NCBI GenBank assembly: GCA_021793515.1
Contig: JAJYSP010000015.1
Location: 1 to 63,828 of the forward strand
DNA: 63,828 bases
Source: Actinomycetes bacterium
Lineage (GTDB): Bacteria; Actinomycetota; Acidimicrobiia; Acidimicrobiales; RAAP-2
Direction: 5' to 3'
Positions 44,886 to 52,890 of the stretch are shown here, piece after piece. The notes below the pieces were generated by a model that was not told the DNA's origin, searched no databases, and saw only the letters and a program-made list of their open reading frames with translations. The position numbers and the translations under genes are program-made. Position 1 is the first letter of the stretch. Each line of letters begins with the position of its first letter.

Positions 44886-47039
44886 GTGCCTCTCACCCCT
44901 TCCGTACCGCAACGTCCCCACCCGATCACTCGTCACGGGGACACCCGTGAAGACCCCTACTACTGGCTCATGGACCGAGACAACCCAGAAGTCCTCGAAC
45001 TTCTGCGTGCCGAGAATGATTTCCTCGCTGCCTCACTCAAGCACCTGGCTCCGCTCGAGGCCCAGCTCTTCGACGAGATCAAGCGACGAATCGAGGAGAC
45101 CGACATCTCGGTGCCGGTTCGCCGCGGCGCGTGGTGGTACTTCGAACGCACTCGCGAGGGGCTGAACTACCCGATCAGTTGTCGCGTTCCTGTCACCGAC
45201 GGCGACTCGACCCCGCCGATCGTCGACCCGCTCGTGGCCTTCGCCGGTGAACAGGTGATACTCGACGAGAACCTCGAGGCGCAGGGTCACGATTTCCTCT
45301 CGATCGGCGTACTCGACGTGAGTCCCGATGATCGATGGGTCGCGGTCGGCGTGGACTTCGATGGCGACGAGCGCCACCGGGTGACCGTGCGACCGCTCAC
45401 CGACACCGAGCCCCTCGCGGACACCCTCGATGACGTCTACTACGGCTTCGCGTGGTCCCGCGACAGCGACTACTTCTTCTATACGCGCGTCGACGACGCC
45501 ATGCGACCGTGGCAGGTCTGGCGCCACCGCCTCGGATCGGGGGCGAATGAGGACGTACTCGTTTACCAGGAGGACGACGCACAGTTCACCGTCTCGGTGG
45601 GACGATCACGCGACGACGAGGTGATCGTGATGTCGATTGCGTCGTCGACCACGACCGAAGTCCGCTACCTAGCCGCGGATCGACCCACCGATCAGCCCGT
45701 GGTCCTCGAAGTGCGGCGCCCGGGCATCGAGTACGGCGTCGAGCACCTCATCGCCGCCGACGGCACACGCTGGTGGTTAAAGATCACCAACGAGGATGCG
45801 ACCGACTTCCGTCTGCTCGGCCGTCCCGTCACGGACGACTCATGGCGTGAATTGATCGCGCACCGTCCGGGTACCCGAATCGACGGCGTCGATGCGTTCT
45901 CCACGTGCCTGGCCATCAGCGAGCGCGAGGACGGGTGCGCCACGGTGCGAATCGTCCCTCTCGATCCCACGGCCCCCTTCGACGCCGACCTCCTCGGGCG
46001 CTCCTGGCTCGTCGACGGAGTCGATCGACCGAGCACCGTCTCGCTCGGGGTGAACCCCACCTTCGAGACGGACACGCTCCGTGTAGCGATCACCTCGATG
46101 GTCACGCCGAACTTCATCGCCGACGTCGACCTCGCCTCGCACGAGTTGCTCGTTCGCAAGCGCCAGATCGTGCGAGGTGGCTATGACCGTGACGCGTACG
46201 TCACCGGCCGTCACTGGGTCGAGGCCAGCGACGGACAGCGCATCCCCGTGTCCATCGTCGCACGACGCGACGTCGTACACCTGAACGGCGACGGATCAAT
46301 CAGCCCGAACGGACCAGCCCCCCTGTTGCTCTACGGGTACGGGAGTTACGAGATCTCCATCGACCCGGGATTCTCGTCGATCCGCCTTTCGCTGCTCGAA
46401 CGCGGCGTGATCTTCGCGATCGCCCACGTACGTGGCGGCGGTGAGATGGGACGCTCCTGGTACGAGATGGGCAAGCTCGCCCAGAAACCGACAACCTTCA
46501 GCGACTTCGTTGCCGTCGCGAGAGACCTGATCACGACGGGTTGGACTGAACCACGTCGGCTCGCCATCCGCGGCGGTTCGGCCGGGGGGCTCTTGATGGG
46601 CGCGGTGATGAACCTCGCCCCCGAACTGTTCCGGTGCGTCGTGGCCGAGGTGCCCTTCGTCGACGCTCTCACGACGATGCTGGACGCCTCGCTCCCTCTC
46701 ACCGTTGGCGAGTGGGAGGAGTGGGGTGACCCCGACGCCAGTGCGACCACCTACCGGACGATGAAGTCGTACTCGCCCTACGACAACGTGCGCGCGACGA
46801 ACGACGACGGAAGTGTCCGGGTCTACCCACACCTCTTCGCCGCCGGCGGACTTAACGACTCGCGCGTCGGCTTTTGGGAGCCGGCCAAGTGGGTGTTGAA
46901 ACTCCGCGACGCGAACGCCGACAACGTCGCGTATCTGAAGACCGAGCTCGGCGCCGGCCACGGTGGTCCATCTGGCCGTTACGACGCGTGGCACGACGAG
47001 GCGCTGATCCTCGCCTTCATCATTAGCGAGATCGTGTGA
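44886..47039 (+). CDS. ptrB: Oligopeptidase B (S9A prolyl oligopeptidase family)
   Basis: Cytoplasmic serine peptidase that cuts short peptides after basic residues. The 717-residue protein has the N-terminal HGDTREDPYYWL, a seven-bladed propeller region, and the C-terminal catalytic domain: Ser in RGGSAGGLLMG (about 560), Asp in AAGGLNDSRV and His in GAGHGGPSGR near 695. YEISIDPGFSS and VPFVDALTTM are typical of oligopeptidase B rather than prolyl oligopeptidase. GTG start. The stop overlaps the convergent membrane-protein gene by 17 bp. Confidence 0.93.
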   Translation: MPLTPSVPQRPHPITRHGDTREDPYYWLMDRDNPEVLELLRAENDFLAASLKHLAPLEAQLFDEIKRRIEETDISVPVRRGAWWYFERTREGLNYPISCRVPVTDGDSTPPIVDPLVAFAGEQVILDENLEAQGHDFLSIGVLDVSPDDRWVAVGVDFDGDERHRVTVRPLTDTEPLADTLDDVYYGFAWSRDSDYFFYTRVDDAMRPWQVWRHRLGSGANEDVLVYQEDDAQFTVSVGRSRDDEVIVMSIASSTTTEVRYLAADRPTDQPVVLEVRRPGIEYGVEHLIAADGTRWWLKITNEDATDFRLLGRPVTDDSWRELIAHRPGTRIDGVDAFSTCLAISEREDGCATVRIVPLDPTAPFDADLLGRSWLVDGVDRPSTVSLGVNPTFETDTLRVAITSMVTPNFIADVDLASHELLVRKRQIVRGGYDRDAYVTGRHWVEASDGQRIPVSIVARRDVVHLNGDGSISPNGPAPLLLYGYGSYEISIDPGFSSIRLSLLERGVIFAIAHVRGGGEMGRSWYEMGKLAQKPTTFSDFVAVARDLITTGWTEPRRLAIRGGSAGGLLMGAVMNLAPELFRCVVAEVPFVDALTTMLDASLPLTVGEWEEWGDPDASATTYRTMKSYSPYDNVRATNDDGSVRVYPHLFAAGGLNDSRVGFWEPAKWVLKLRDANADNVAYLKTELGAGHGGPSGRYDAWHDEALILAFIISEIV

Positions 47040-47604
47040 CCGTCGCGACCAACGGCGACCGATGCCCGGTCACGACGTAGGTCACGGCGAACGATCTCGG
47101 GCTCTCGGTCGCGTGCGGTGCCGCGACAGGTACCACCGCACGAACCGCGGGTTCGCCCGACTTCGCGGGCGCGCTCGACCACGGGTGGTGCGCGAGCAGG
47201 AACGCGCCGACGATCACCACGACTGCGACGAGGAGAGCGACGACCACTCGTCGTCGGTACACCAGAGGGCTGCGATGCGCCGATCGGTCGAGCGCCCATT
47301 GCACGTCGTGGCGGTGCGGGCCGATCGACACCTCTTCCTCCTCGACCGGTGTCGTCTCGCCGAACACGTACTCACGCGAGGACTCGAGACGCAACGGGGC
47401 GGGCTCGTGGTGCGGTGGCGGCGTCTCACCGTCTAAGAGCCGGAAACCTTTGGCCGACTGATAGGGCGAGGGCGGCGGACTGATCAAGGTGCCCGTGTCA
47501 CTCAGGCGGCGCTCGTCACGACGGATCTTGCGCCAACGCAGTAGACCCGCCGCGAGCAGCCCGGCGACGACAATCGCCACTACCACTTCAATCGCCACGG
47601 TCAT
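47023..47604 (-). CDS. Hypothetical two-TM membrane protein
   Basis: No family recognised. Starting at ATG 47604 (MTVAIEVVVAIVVAG) it has 193 residues: one TM helix at the N-terminus (about 3-22), a charged cytoplasmic or extracellular middle part of about 100 residues with Pro-rich stretches, a second TM helix (about 127-147) and a short tail. A longer frame upstream overlaps the flavin reductase region and lacks similarity. Convergent with ptrB. Confidence 0.6.
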   Translation of the reverse strand: MTVAIEVVVAIVVAGLLAAGLLRWRKIRRDERRLSDTGTLISPPPSPYQSAKGFRLLDGETPPPHHEPAPLRLESSREYVFGETTPVEEEEVSIGPHRHDVQWALDRSAHRSPLVYRRRVVVALLVAVVVIVGAFLLAHHPWSSAPAKSGEPAVRAVVPVAAPHATESPRSFAVTYVVTGHRSPLVATVTRSR

Positions 47605-47674
47605 CGGACTCCGCTCGCCAGCGTCGCGGTTGGCCACGATGGCCCACCACGAAAAGCGTAGTGACTCGGCGCCG

Positions 47675-48133
47675 CTAGCCGAGTGCGGTGAAGCCCGCCC
47701 GGAAGAAGACCAAAGGCTGGCCGTCGTAGGCAGCCACAAAATCGGCCCGGACGATCGCTACGTCATGGTCGCCGTGGGTCCGCACCGAGACGATGGGTCC
47801 TTCGACGTGCGCGATCGCGCCCACGAGCAGCGGGGAACCGGCCGGACCTTGCGTCCACTCCCCCGTGGCAAAGCGGTCCGCGCCCGTCGTGGCGAATCGA
47901 CGCGCCTCGTCGACCTGGTCGACGCTAAGGATGTTGATACCGACCACACCCGTAGCGCGCACTTGCGCCCACGATCGGCCGTCGACGGCCGCGGCGAAGG
48001 TCACGAGTTGGGGTTCAAGCGAGAGGGATCCGAAGGTCTGACACGTGAAACCGGCCGGACCCTCGGGTGTCTGACTGGTGACGACCACGACACCCGTCGC
48101 GAAACGACTCACCGCGTCTTTGAAGTCGCTCAT
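47675..48133 (-). CDS. Flavin reductase-like domain protein
   Basis: A 152-residue split-barrel flavoprotein: FKDAVSRFATGVVVVTSQ, GFTCQTFGSLSLEP and THGDHDVAIVRAD are typical of the flavin reductase (HpaC/DIM6) family, which supplies reduced FMN/FAD to two-component monooxygenases. The second motif normally reads TxNSFxSVSLxPP; here the usual Asn/Ser pair is changed. ATG 48133 is used; an alternative GTG is five codons earlier. No partner monooxygenase is adjacent. Confidence 0.85.
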   Translation of the reverse strand: MSDFKDAVSRFATGVVVVTSQTPEGPAGFTCQTFGSLSLEPQLVTFAAAVDGRSWAQVRATGVVGINILSVDQVDEARRFATTGADRFATGEWTQGPAGSPLLVGAIAHVEGPIVSVRTHGDHDVAIVRADFVAAYDGQPLVFFRAGFTALG

Positions 48134-48170
48134 CGAGGGAGGGATCACATCGGGACACTACCGGGCAGGC

Positions 48171-49049
48171 TCACCCGACCGGTTCCCTCGTGTCACCGAC
48201 CAAGTGCACGGCGTGCGCACCGTGCTCGACGAGACCATCTTCGACGAGGGCCGCGAGCAGACGTTCAACGCGATCACGGGGTTCCGCGATTCGCACCAGT
48301 AGGGCGTCAAGGTTGCTAGGACCGTCGCGCAACACCGCGATGATGCGCCCGCGACATTGCCGATCCGATCCGACAAAGGCGCTCTGTCGCACCGAGACGG
48401 CGGCGCTGTACTGGGCGGGGTCGGGCCCACCGACGGCGCGCCAGGCGCAGCGTGACGCCATCGGGCAGGTAGGGCAGCGCGGTTTCGCCGTGCAGAACTG
48501 GGCGCCGAGGTCGAGCATGGCCTGGTTGTGCACGGCGCTATCTCGTCCGCGCACGAGCTCATCGGCGAGTCGTTGCGCCTCGCTTCGAGCTAAGGGCCGA
48601 TTAACGAGGGCCCGCGCGAGGATCCGTCCGACGTTCGTGTCAAGCACGCCTACGCCCACACCGAACGCGAAGGACGCGACGGCGTTCGCTGTGTACGCGC
48701 CGACCCCAGGGAGCCGACGCAGCGCGTCGGGGTCGCTCGGGACGAACCCGTCGAACTCGTCGAGAATCACACGCGCGGCGTCGTGGAGGTAGCCCGCGCG
48801 GCGGTTGTAGCCGAGCCCGCCCCACAGAGCGATCACCGCGGACCGAGGCGACGCGGCACACGCGCTCGGTGTCGGTAGCGACGCCATGAAGCGGCGCCAC
48901 GGCTCGATGACGCGGGTGGCCTGGGTCTGTTGGAGCATGACCTCACTGACGAGCACCGCCCACGGGTCACCGACCCCGAGCCAGGGCAGGTCACGGGCGA
49001 TCGACGGCGCGCAGGCTTCCAGCGAGCGCGCGAACGAGCGCGGTGTCAG
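48171..49049 (-). CDS. mutY: A/G-specific adenine glycosylase MutY, probable CTG start
   Basis: MutY removes adenine opposite 8-oxoguanine. The catalytic Glu (SEVMLQQTQ), Asp (LDTNVGRILAR), helix-hairpin-helix (LPGVGAYTANAV) and Fe-S cysteines (CTAKPRCPTCPMASRC) are present. The first ATG/GTG/TTG-type start in frame (GTG 48956) would cut off the conserved RDLPWLGVGDPWAVL; family similarity runs further up, and the only candidates there are CTG codons. CTG 49049 overlaps the mch stop as CTGA, with GAGGA nine bases upstream, giving 292 residues. The first Cys gap is five residues, one fewer than the usual six. The C-terminal NUDIX-like domain is very short. Confidence 0.88.
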   Translation of the reverse strand: MTPRSFARSLEACAPSIARDLPWLGVGDPWAVLVSEVMLQQTQATRVIEPWRRFMASLPTPSACAASPRSAVIALWGGLGYNRRAGYLHDAARVILDEFDGFVPSDPDALRRLPGVGAYTANAVASFAFGVGVGVLDTNVGRILARALVNRPLARSEAQRLADELVRGRDSAVHNQAMLDLGAQFCTAKPRCPTCPMASRCAWRAVGGPDPAQYSAAVSVRQSAFVGSDRQCRGRIIAVLRDGPSNLDALLVRIAEPRDRVERLLAALVEDGLVEHGAHAVHLVGDTREPVG

Positions 49050-49558
49050 TCCCAGACGTCCTCGCCGTAGGGGCGCTGGCGCACCGGGGCGGAGTCGCGC
49101 TTCCAGACCATCACCTTTCGCCGGAAGTAGCAGACCTCTTGACCATCCTGATTGAAGCCCTTGGTCTCGACGCGCACGATCCCCCGATCGGGCTTGGACG
49201 ACGACGGGGTCACGTCGAGCACCCGGGTCTCGGCGTAGATGGTGTCACCGTGGAACGTGGGGAACCGATGGATGAGGCTTTCCACCTCGAGGTTGGCGAT
49301 CGCCGAACCCGAGACGTCGGGCACACTCATGCCGAGCACCAGCGAGTAGACGAGGTTTCCCACGACGACGTTGCGGCCCTGGACGCTCTCATGTTCGGCG
49401 AACCACGCGTTGGTGTGAAGGGGATGATGGTTCATCGTGATCATGCAGAAGAGGTGGTCATCGGCCTCGGTGATGGTCTTGCCCGGCCAGTGTCGCAACA
49501 CATCGCCCGGCACGAAGTCCTCGAGGTAGCGTCCGAAGGGTCGATCGATCGTGGTCAT
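49046..49558 (-). CDS. MaoC-family hydratase, mesaconyl-CoA hydratase (Mch)-like
   Basis: A 170-residue single hotdog protein. HWPGKTITEADDHLFC, MNHHPLHTN, GNLVYSLVLGMSVPDVSG and PTFHGDTIYAETRV match the MaoC protein of the Streptomyces ethylmalonyl-CoA gene cluster, which hydrates mesaconyl-CoA to methylmalyl-CoA. A similar protein in Mycobacterium (Rv2499c) works on itaconyl-CoA in leucine breakdown, so that reading is open. The Mcd-like and Mcl-like genes nearby favour the ethylmalonyl-CoA pathway. ATG start; the stop overlaps the presumed mutY start. Confidence 0.82.
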   Translation of the reverse strand: MTTIDRPFGRYLEDFVPGDVLRHWPGKTITEADDHLFCMITMNHHPLHTNAWFAEHESVQGRNVVVGNLVYSLVLGMSVPDVSGSAIANLEVESLIHRFPTFHGDTIYAETRVLDVTPSSSKPDRGIVRVETKGFNQDGQEVCYFRRKVMVWKRDSAPVRQRPYGEDVWD

Positions 49559-49588
49559 GGGGCCAGCCTCCTTGGCACGCGAGAACGG

Positions 49589-50017
49589 CTATTCACTCGG
49601 TAGCGGACGGGTCGTGAAGGACGCAGTCGCGCCGGGCAGACTCTCACCGTCGATCACCATGCGCCAGGTGAACCGCTGGCCGGGCGCGAGGGGGATCGGT
49701 CCGAAGTTGACCGCGATCGGGACGTCGACCGGCGTGCCGAGGGGCACACCGACGGGCTCGCTCGCCGAGAAGTCGCCACGCACTTCGATGCCCTGCATCC
49801 CCTCGGGCGTCTCGAACTGGACGAGGCGACCATCGGCGTCTTCGAGGAACAGCTCCCAGTGGTGACTGACGTCGAACTCGTGCGCGTCCACGCTCACCTT
49901 GACCGCGACGGCCGAGGGCACCGGGTCCGGTCCGGTGACAGACCAGCCGCCGCCGAGGATGTACAACTTGCCGTCGGCCACCTGGGCCGAGTCCGCCAAA
50001 AGCATGGTCACGTTCAC
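49589..50017 (-). CDS. DUF6941-like beta-sandwich protein
   Basis: A 142-residue protein that starts MTMLLADSAQVADGKLYILGGGWS-like (NVTMLLADSAQ) and ends with QRFTWRMVIDGES. This all-beta pattern is found in small actinobacterial proteins of unknown function, annotated as DUF6941. No catalytic residue stands out, and there is no signal peptide. ATG start. It lies 30 bp before the mch gene in the same direction and could be transcribed with mch and mutY; it is divergent from the acyl-CoA dehydrogenase (56 bp). Confidence 0.7.
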   Translation of the reverse strand: MNVTMLLADSAQVADGKLYILGGGWSVTGPDPVPSAVAVKVSVDAHEFDVSHHWELFLEDADGRLVQFETPEGMQGIEVRGDFSASEPVGVPLGTPVDVPIAVNFGPIPLAPGQRFTWRMVIDGESLPGATASFTTRPLPSE

Positions 50018-50073
50018 CGGCCCAGCCTACGTCGCCACTCGACCCATCCACGTCCAGCCGGTAGTTTGCATGT

Positions 50074-51654
50074 ATGTCAACGCCGCCCAACTTGGCCACC
50101 CTCACCGAGCTCGTCGCCCGCGCCCAAGAGGTCATCGATTCTGCGACCGAGCAGTTGCGAGAGCGCGGCGGGCCCGATCGGGAGCAGTCGCTCGCCTACG
50201 ACCTCGCGCACGCGGCGAGCGCCATTGCCACCGCCCGAGCCAACCTCGCCTACGCCACCCACGGCGAAACCGAGGCGAACCTCACGAGCGCCTTCCTCGG
50301 ACTCGCCCTCAGTGACCTCGCCCAACGCGTACTCGGGCGCGAAGACCGCTGGGGTGTTAGCGGCGACTGGTTCGCGCCGTTTCGAGTATTCGTCACCGAG
50401 CAGCGCGACCCGAGTCGCCTCGCCTCACTCGCCGAATCGCCGGGGGACCGCCACCTCGGCGAAGACTTCGAGATGGTCCGGGACTACTTCGGGCGCTTCG
50501 CGGACGAGCAGATTCGCCCGCACGCCGAACACGTCCACCGCACCAATGGGGACATCCCCGAGTCGGTGATCGAGGGACTGCGCGACCTCGGGGGATTCGG
50601 CCTCTCCATCCCAACGGCCTACGGCGGGGACGCCACCGGCGGGGCTTCGGAATACCTGGCCATGGTGATCGCCACCGAGGAGCTCTCACGGGCAAGCCTT
50701 GGCATCGGCGGCTCGCTGATCACCCGACCGGAAATCCTCACGCGTGCGTTACTCGCCGGTGGTACACAGGCCCAGAAGGAAGAGTGGCTGCCGCGCGTGG
50801 CCACCGCCTCGGCGCTCGCCGCGATCGCGGTGACCGAGCCCGACTTCGGCAGCGACGTCGCCAATATCACCACCTCCGCCACCAAAACCGACGGCGGGTG
50901 GCTGATCAACGGGACCAAGACTTGGTGCACGTTCGCCGCGCGCGCCGAGGTGTTGGTGCTGCTCGCGCGCACCGACCCCGACCGGTCCAAGGCCCACCGG
51001 GGTCTGTCACTCTTCCTCGTTGACAAGCAGCGTGGCGACAGTCACGGCTTCGTGCTCAACCAGGACAGTGGCGGGCGATTGGAGGGCCGTCCGATTGACA
51101 CGATCGGCTATCGCGGCATGCACTCCTACGAGGTCAGCTTCTCGCAATGGTTCGTGCCCGATGACAACCTCGTTGGTGGCGAGGCCGGACTCGGCCGCGG
51201 CTTCTACTACCAGATGGCGGGATTCGAGAACGGGCGGATCCAGACCGCGGCGCGCGCCGTGGGTGTCATGCAGGCGGCCTACGAAGCGGCACTGGCCTAC
51301 GCGCGCGAGCGGCGGGTCTTCGGCGCGCCCATCATCGAGTACGAGCTCACGCGCGCGAAGCTAGGCACGATGGCCGCCATCATCCAGAGTTCACGCCAGT
51401 TCGCCCTCGCGGTCGCACGTCAGATGGGCGACGGGGGCGGGTCGATGGAGGCGTCGATGGCCAAGGCGTACGTCTGTCGAGCCGCCGAGTGGGTGACCCG
51501 CGAGGCCTTGCAGATTCATGGGGGCATGGGCTACGCCGAGGAGTACCCGGTCAGTCGCTACTTCGTCGACGCCCGCGTGCTCTCGATCTTCGAGGGTGCC
51601 GACGAGACGCTCTGTCTGAAAGTGGTCGCTCGGCGCCTACTCGACCGGGACTGA
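50074..51654 (+). CDS. Acyl-CoA dehydrogenase with N-terminal extension, methylsuccinyl-CoA dehydrogenase (Mcd)-like
   Basis: 526 residues: about 130 N-terminal helical residues (TELVARAQEVIDSATEQL) precede a standard acyl-CoA dehydrogenase (MVRDYFGRFADEQIRPHAEHVH, VTEPDFGSDVANITT, GGMGYAEEYPVSRYFVDAR). Mcd, which oxidises (2S)-methylsuccinyl-CoA to mesaconyl-CoA, is known for such an extension and length, while common acyl-CoA dehydrogenases have about 380-400 residues. The next enzymes of that pathway, Mch-like and Mcl-like, are encoded within 2 kb on either side. Crotonyl-CoA carboxylase and ethylmalonyl-CoA mutase are not in the window. ATG start. Confidence 0.85.
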   Translation: MSTPPNLATLTELVARAQEVIDSATEQLRERGGPDREQSLAYDLAHAASAIATARANLAYATHGETEANLTSAFLGLALSDLAQRVLGREDRWGVSGDWFAPFRVFVTEQRDPSRLASLAESPGDRHLGEDFEMVRDYFGRFADEQIRPHAEHVHRTNGDIPESVIEGLRDLGGFGLSIPTAYGGDATGGASEYLAMVIATEELSRASLGIGGSLITRPEILTRALLAGGTQAQKEEWLPRVATASALAAIAVTEPDFGSDVANITTSATKTDGGWLINGTKTWCTFAARAEVLVLLARTDPDRSKAHRGLSLFLVDKQRGDSHGFVLNQDSGGRLEGRPIDTIGYRGMHSYEVSFSQWFVPDDNLVGGEAGLGRGFYYQMAGFENGRIQTAARAVGVMQAAYEAALAYARERRVFGAPIIEYELTRAKLGTMAAIIQSSRQFALAVARQMGDGGGSMEASMAKAYVCRAAEWVTREALQIHGGMGYAEEYPVSRYFVDARVLSIFEGADETLCLKVVARRLLDRD

Positions 51655-51655
51655 C

Positions 51656-52852
51656 CTACTCGTCAATCGTGAAGGGCTCGTGCACCGCGCCGAGCGTGAT
51701 GCCCGCCGAGTGGAGGTTGACCTTCTCGCCGCGCGCGCGCTGGGCGTGCATGGCGGCGCGCTCCCAGCGCTCCTCGACGCGGCCGTAGCGCCAGAACCCG
51801 AGGGCACCCAGCCAGATGACCACGAACAGTCCGACGATAGTGAAGCCCGCGCGGTTGATATCGAAGGACGCGGCGAACGACCAGAAACCGCCCGAGAGCT
51901 TTAATTCATTGGCGAAAACTTGGGCCAGCTCGAGCGTGCCGATGTAGAACGCAACGAAAACGCTCAGCCCGGTAATGGTGATGTTGTAGTACACCTTGCG
52001 AACGGGCTTTGAGAACGCCCAGCCGTACGCGAAGTTCATGAAGGAGCCGTCGATCGTGTCGAGCAGGCTCATTCCCGCGGCGAAGAGGATGGGTAGCGAC
52101 AAGATCGCCCACAACGGCAATCCAGCGGCGACCGAGGTACCCGCTAGGACGAGGAACGCGACCTCCGTGGCGGTGTCAAAGCCGAGGCCGAACAGCACCC
52201 CGAGCGGATACATCTTCCACGGCGCGTCGATCGACCGCGCGAGCGGACCGAAGAAGCGCATCATGAAGCCTCTCGCGTTCAAGTGCTTCTCGAGCTCGGA
52301 GTCGTCGAAACGACCCTGGCGCATCGCGACGAAGAGCCGGATGATGCCCACGAGGATGATGAGGTTCAAGATCGCGATCAGATACAAGAAACTGCCCGAG
52401 ACGACAGTCCCGATCAACCCGCCGTAGTGGTGCAGGGACGAGTGGGTGTTGCGAACCTGCGAACCTAGGGCGCGCGCGCCCAGTCCGAGCAGGACCGTGA
52501 GCGCGAAGACCACCGAGGAGTGACCGAGGGAGAAGAAGAAACCGACCGACATCGGACGCTTGCCCTCAGACATGAACTTGCGAGTCGTGTTGTCAATCGC
52601 CGCGATGTGGTCGGCGTCGAAGGCGTGACGCATCCCCAGGGTGTAGGCGAGTACGCCCGTGCCGATTCCGAGGGTCTTGCCCGAGTCGATCCCGAAGTGT
52701 CGCGTCGCAGCCACCATCAGCAGTGTGAAACCGACGACGTGCAACAGCGCGACGAATCCGAACATTGACAGCAGGCTGCGGCGCTCGTGGGTCGAGAACG
52801 ACCCACGGACCCGTGCCATGGGAGATCGGTCGGTAGCCGGCGCGGTCGTCAC
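51656..52852 (-). CDS. Nickel/cobalt permease (NiCoT, HoxN/NixA family)
   Basis: A multi-spanning permease of 398 residues. The NiCoT signature RHAFDADHIAAIDN lies in TM2 (about 72-85), with further family motifs FFSLGHSSVVF, LGFDTATEVAFL and GMSLLDTIDGSFM; these His and Asp residues bind the metal. Nickel versus cobalt cannot be read from the sequence. The cobalamin-dependent enzymes in this window and the lack of a nickel enzyme here make cobalt plausible. GTG 52852 (ATG 11 codons on is possible). A near-perfect dyad lies just upstream. Confidence 0.93.
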   Translation of the reverse strand: MTTAPATDRSPMARVRGSFSTHERRSLLSMFGFVALLHVVGFTLLMVAATRHFGIDSGKTLGIGTGVLAYTLGMRHAFDADHIAAIDNTTRKFMSEGKRPMSVGFFFSLGHSSVVFALTVLLGLGARALGSQVRNTHSSLHHYGGLIGTVVSGSFLYLIAILNLIILVGIIRLFVAMRQGRFDDSELEKHLNARGFMMRFFGPLARSIDAPWKMYPLGVLFGLGFDTATEVAFLVLAGTSVAAGLPLWAILSLPILFAAGMSLLDTIDGSFMNFAYGWAFSKPVRKVYYNITITGLSVFVAFYIGTLELAQVFANELKLSGGFWSFAASFDINRAGFTIVGLFVVIWLGALGFWRYGRVEERWERAAMHAQRARGEKVNLHSAGITLGAVHEPFTIDE

Positions 52853-52861
52853 GCCGTCACC

Positions 52862-52884
52862 TTAGTAGGAGGGCTTCCTAATAA
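52862..52884. promoter_or_regulatory. Dyad upstream of the Ni/Co permease (possible metalloregulator site)
   Basis: TTAGTAGGA-gggct-TCCTAATAA pairs at eight of nine positions and lies 9 bp before the permease GTG. On the permease strand it contains TTAGG and CCTA half-sites seven bases apart, like DtxR/MntR-type boxes but with narrower spacing. A metal-dependent repressor is a reasonable guess. It is also within 7 bp of the end of the malyl-CoA lyase gene, so a terminator is the alternative, though no T-tract follows. Confidence 0.4.
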
Positions 52885-52890
52885 GACTCG

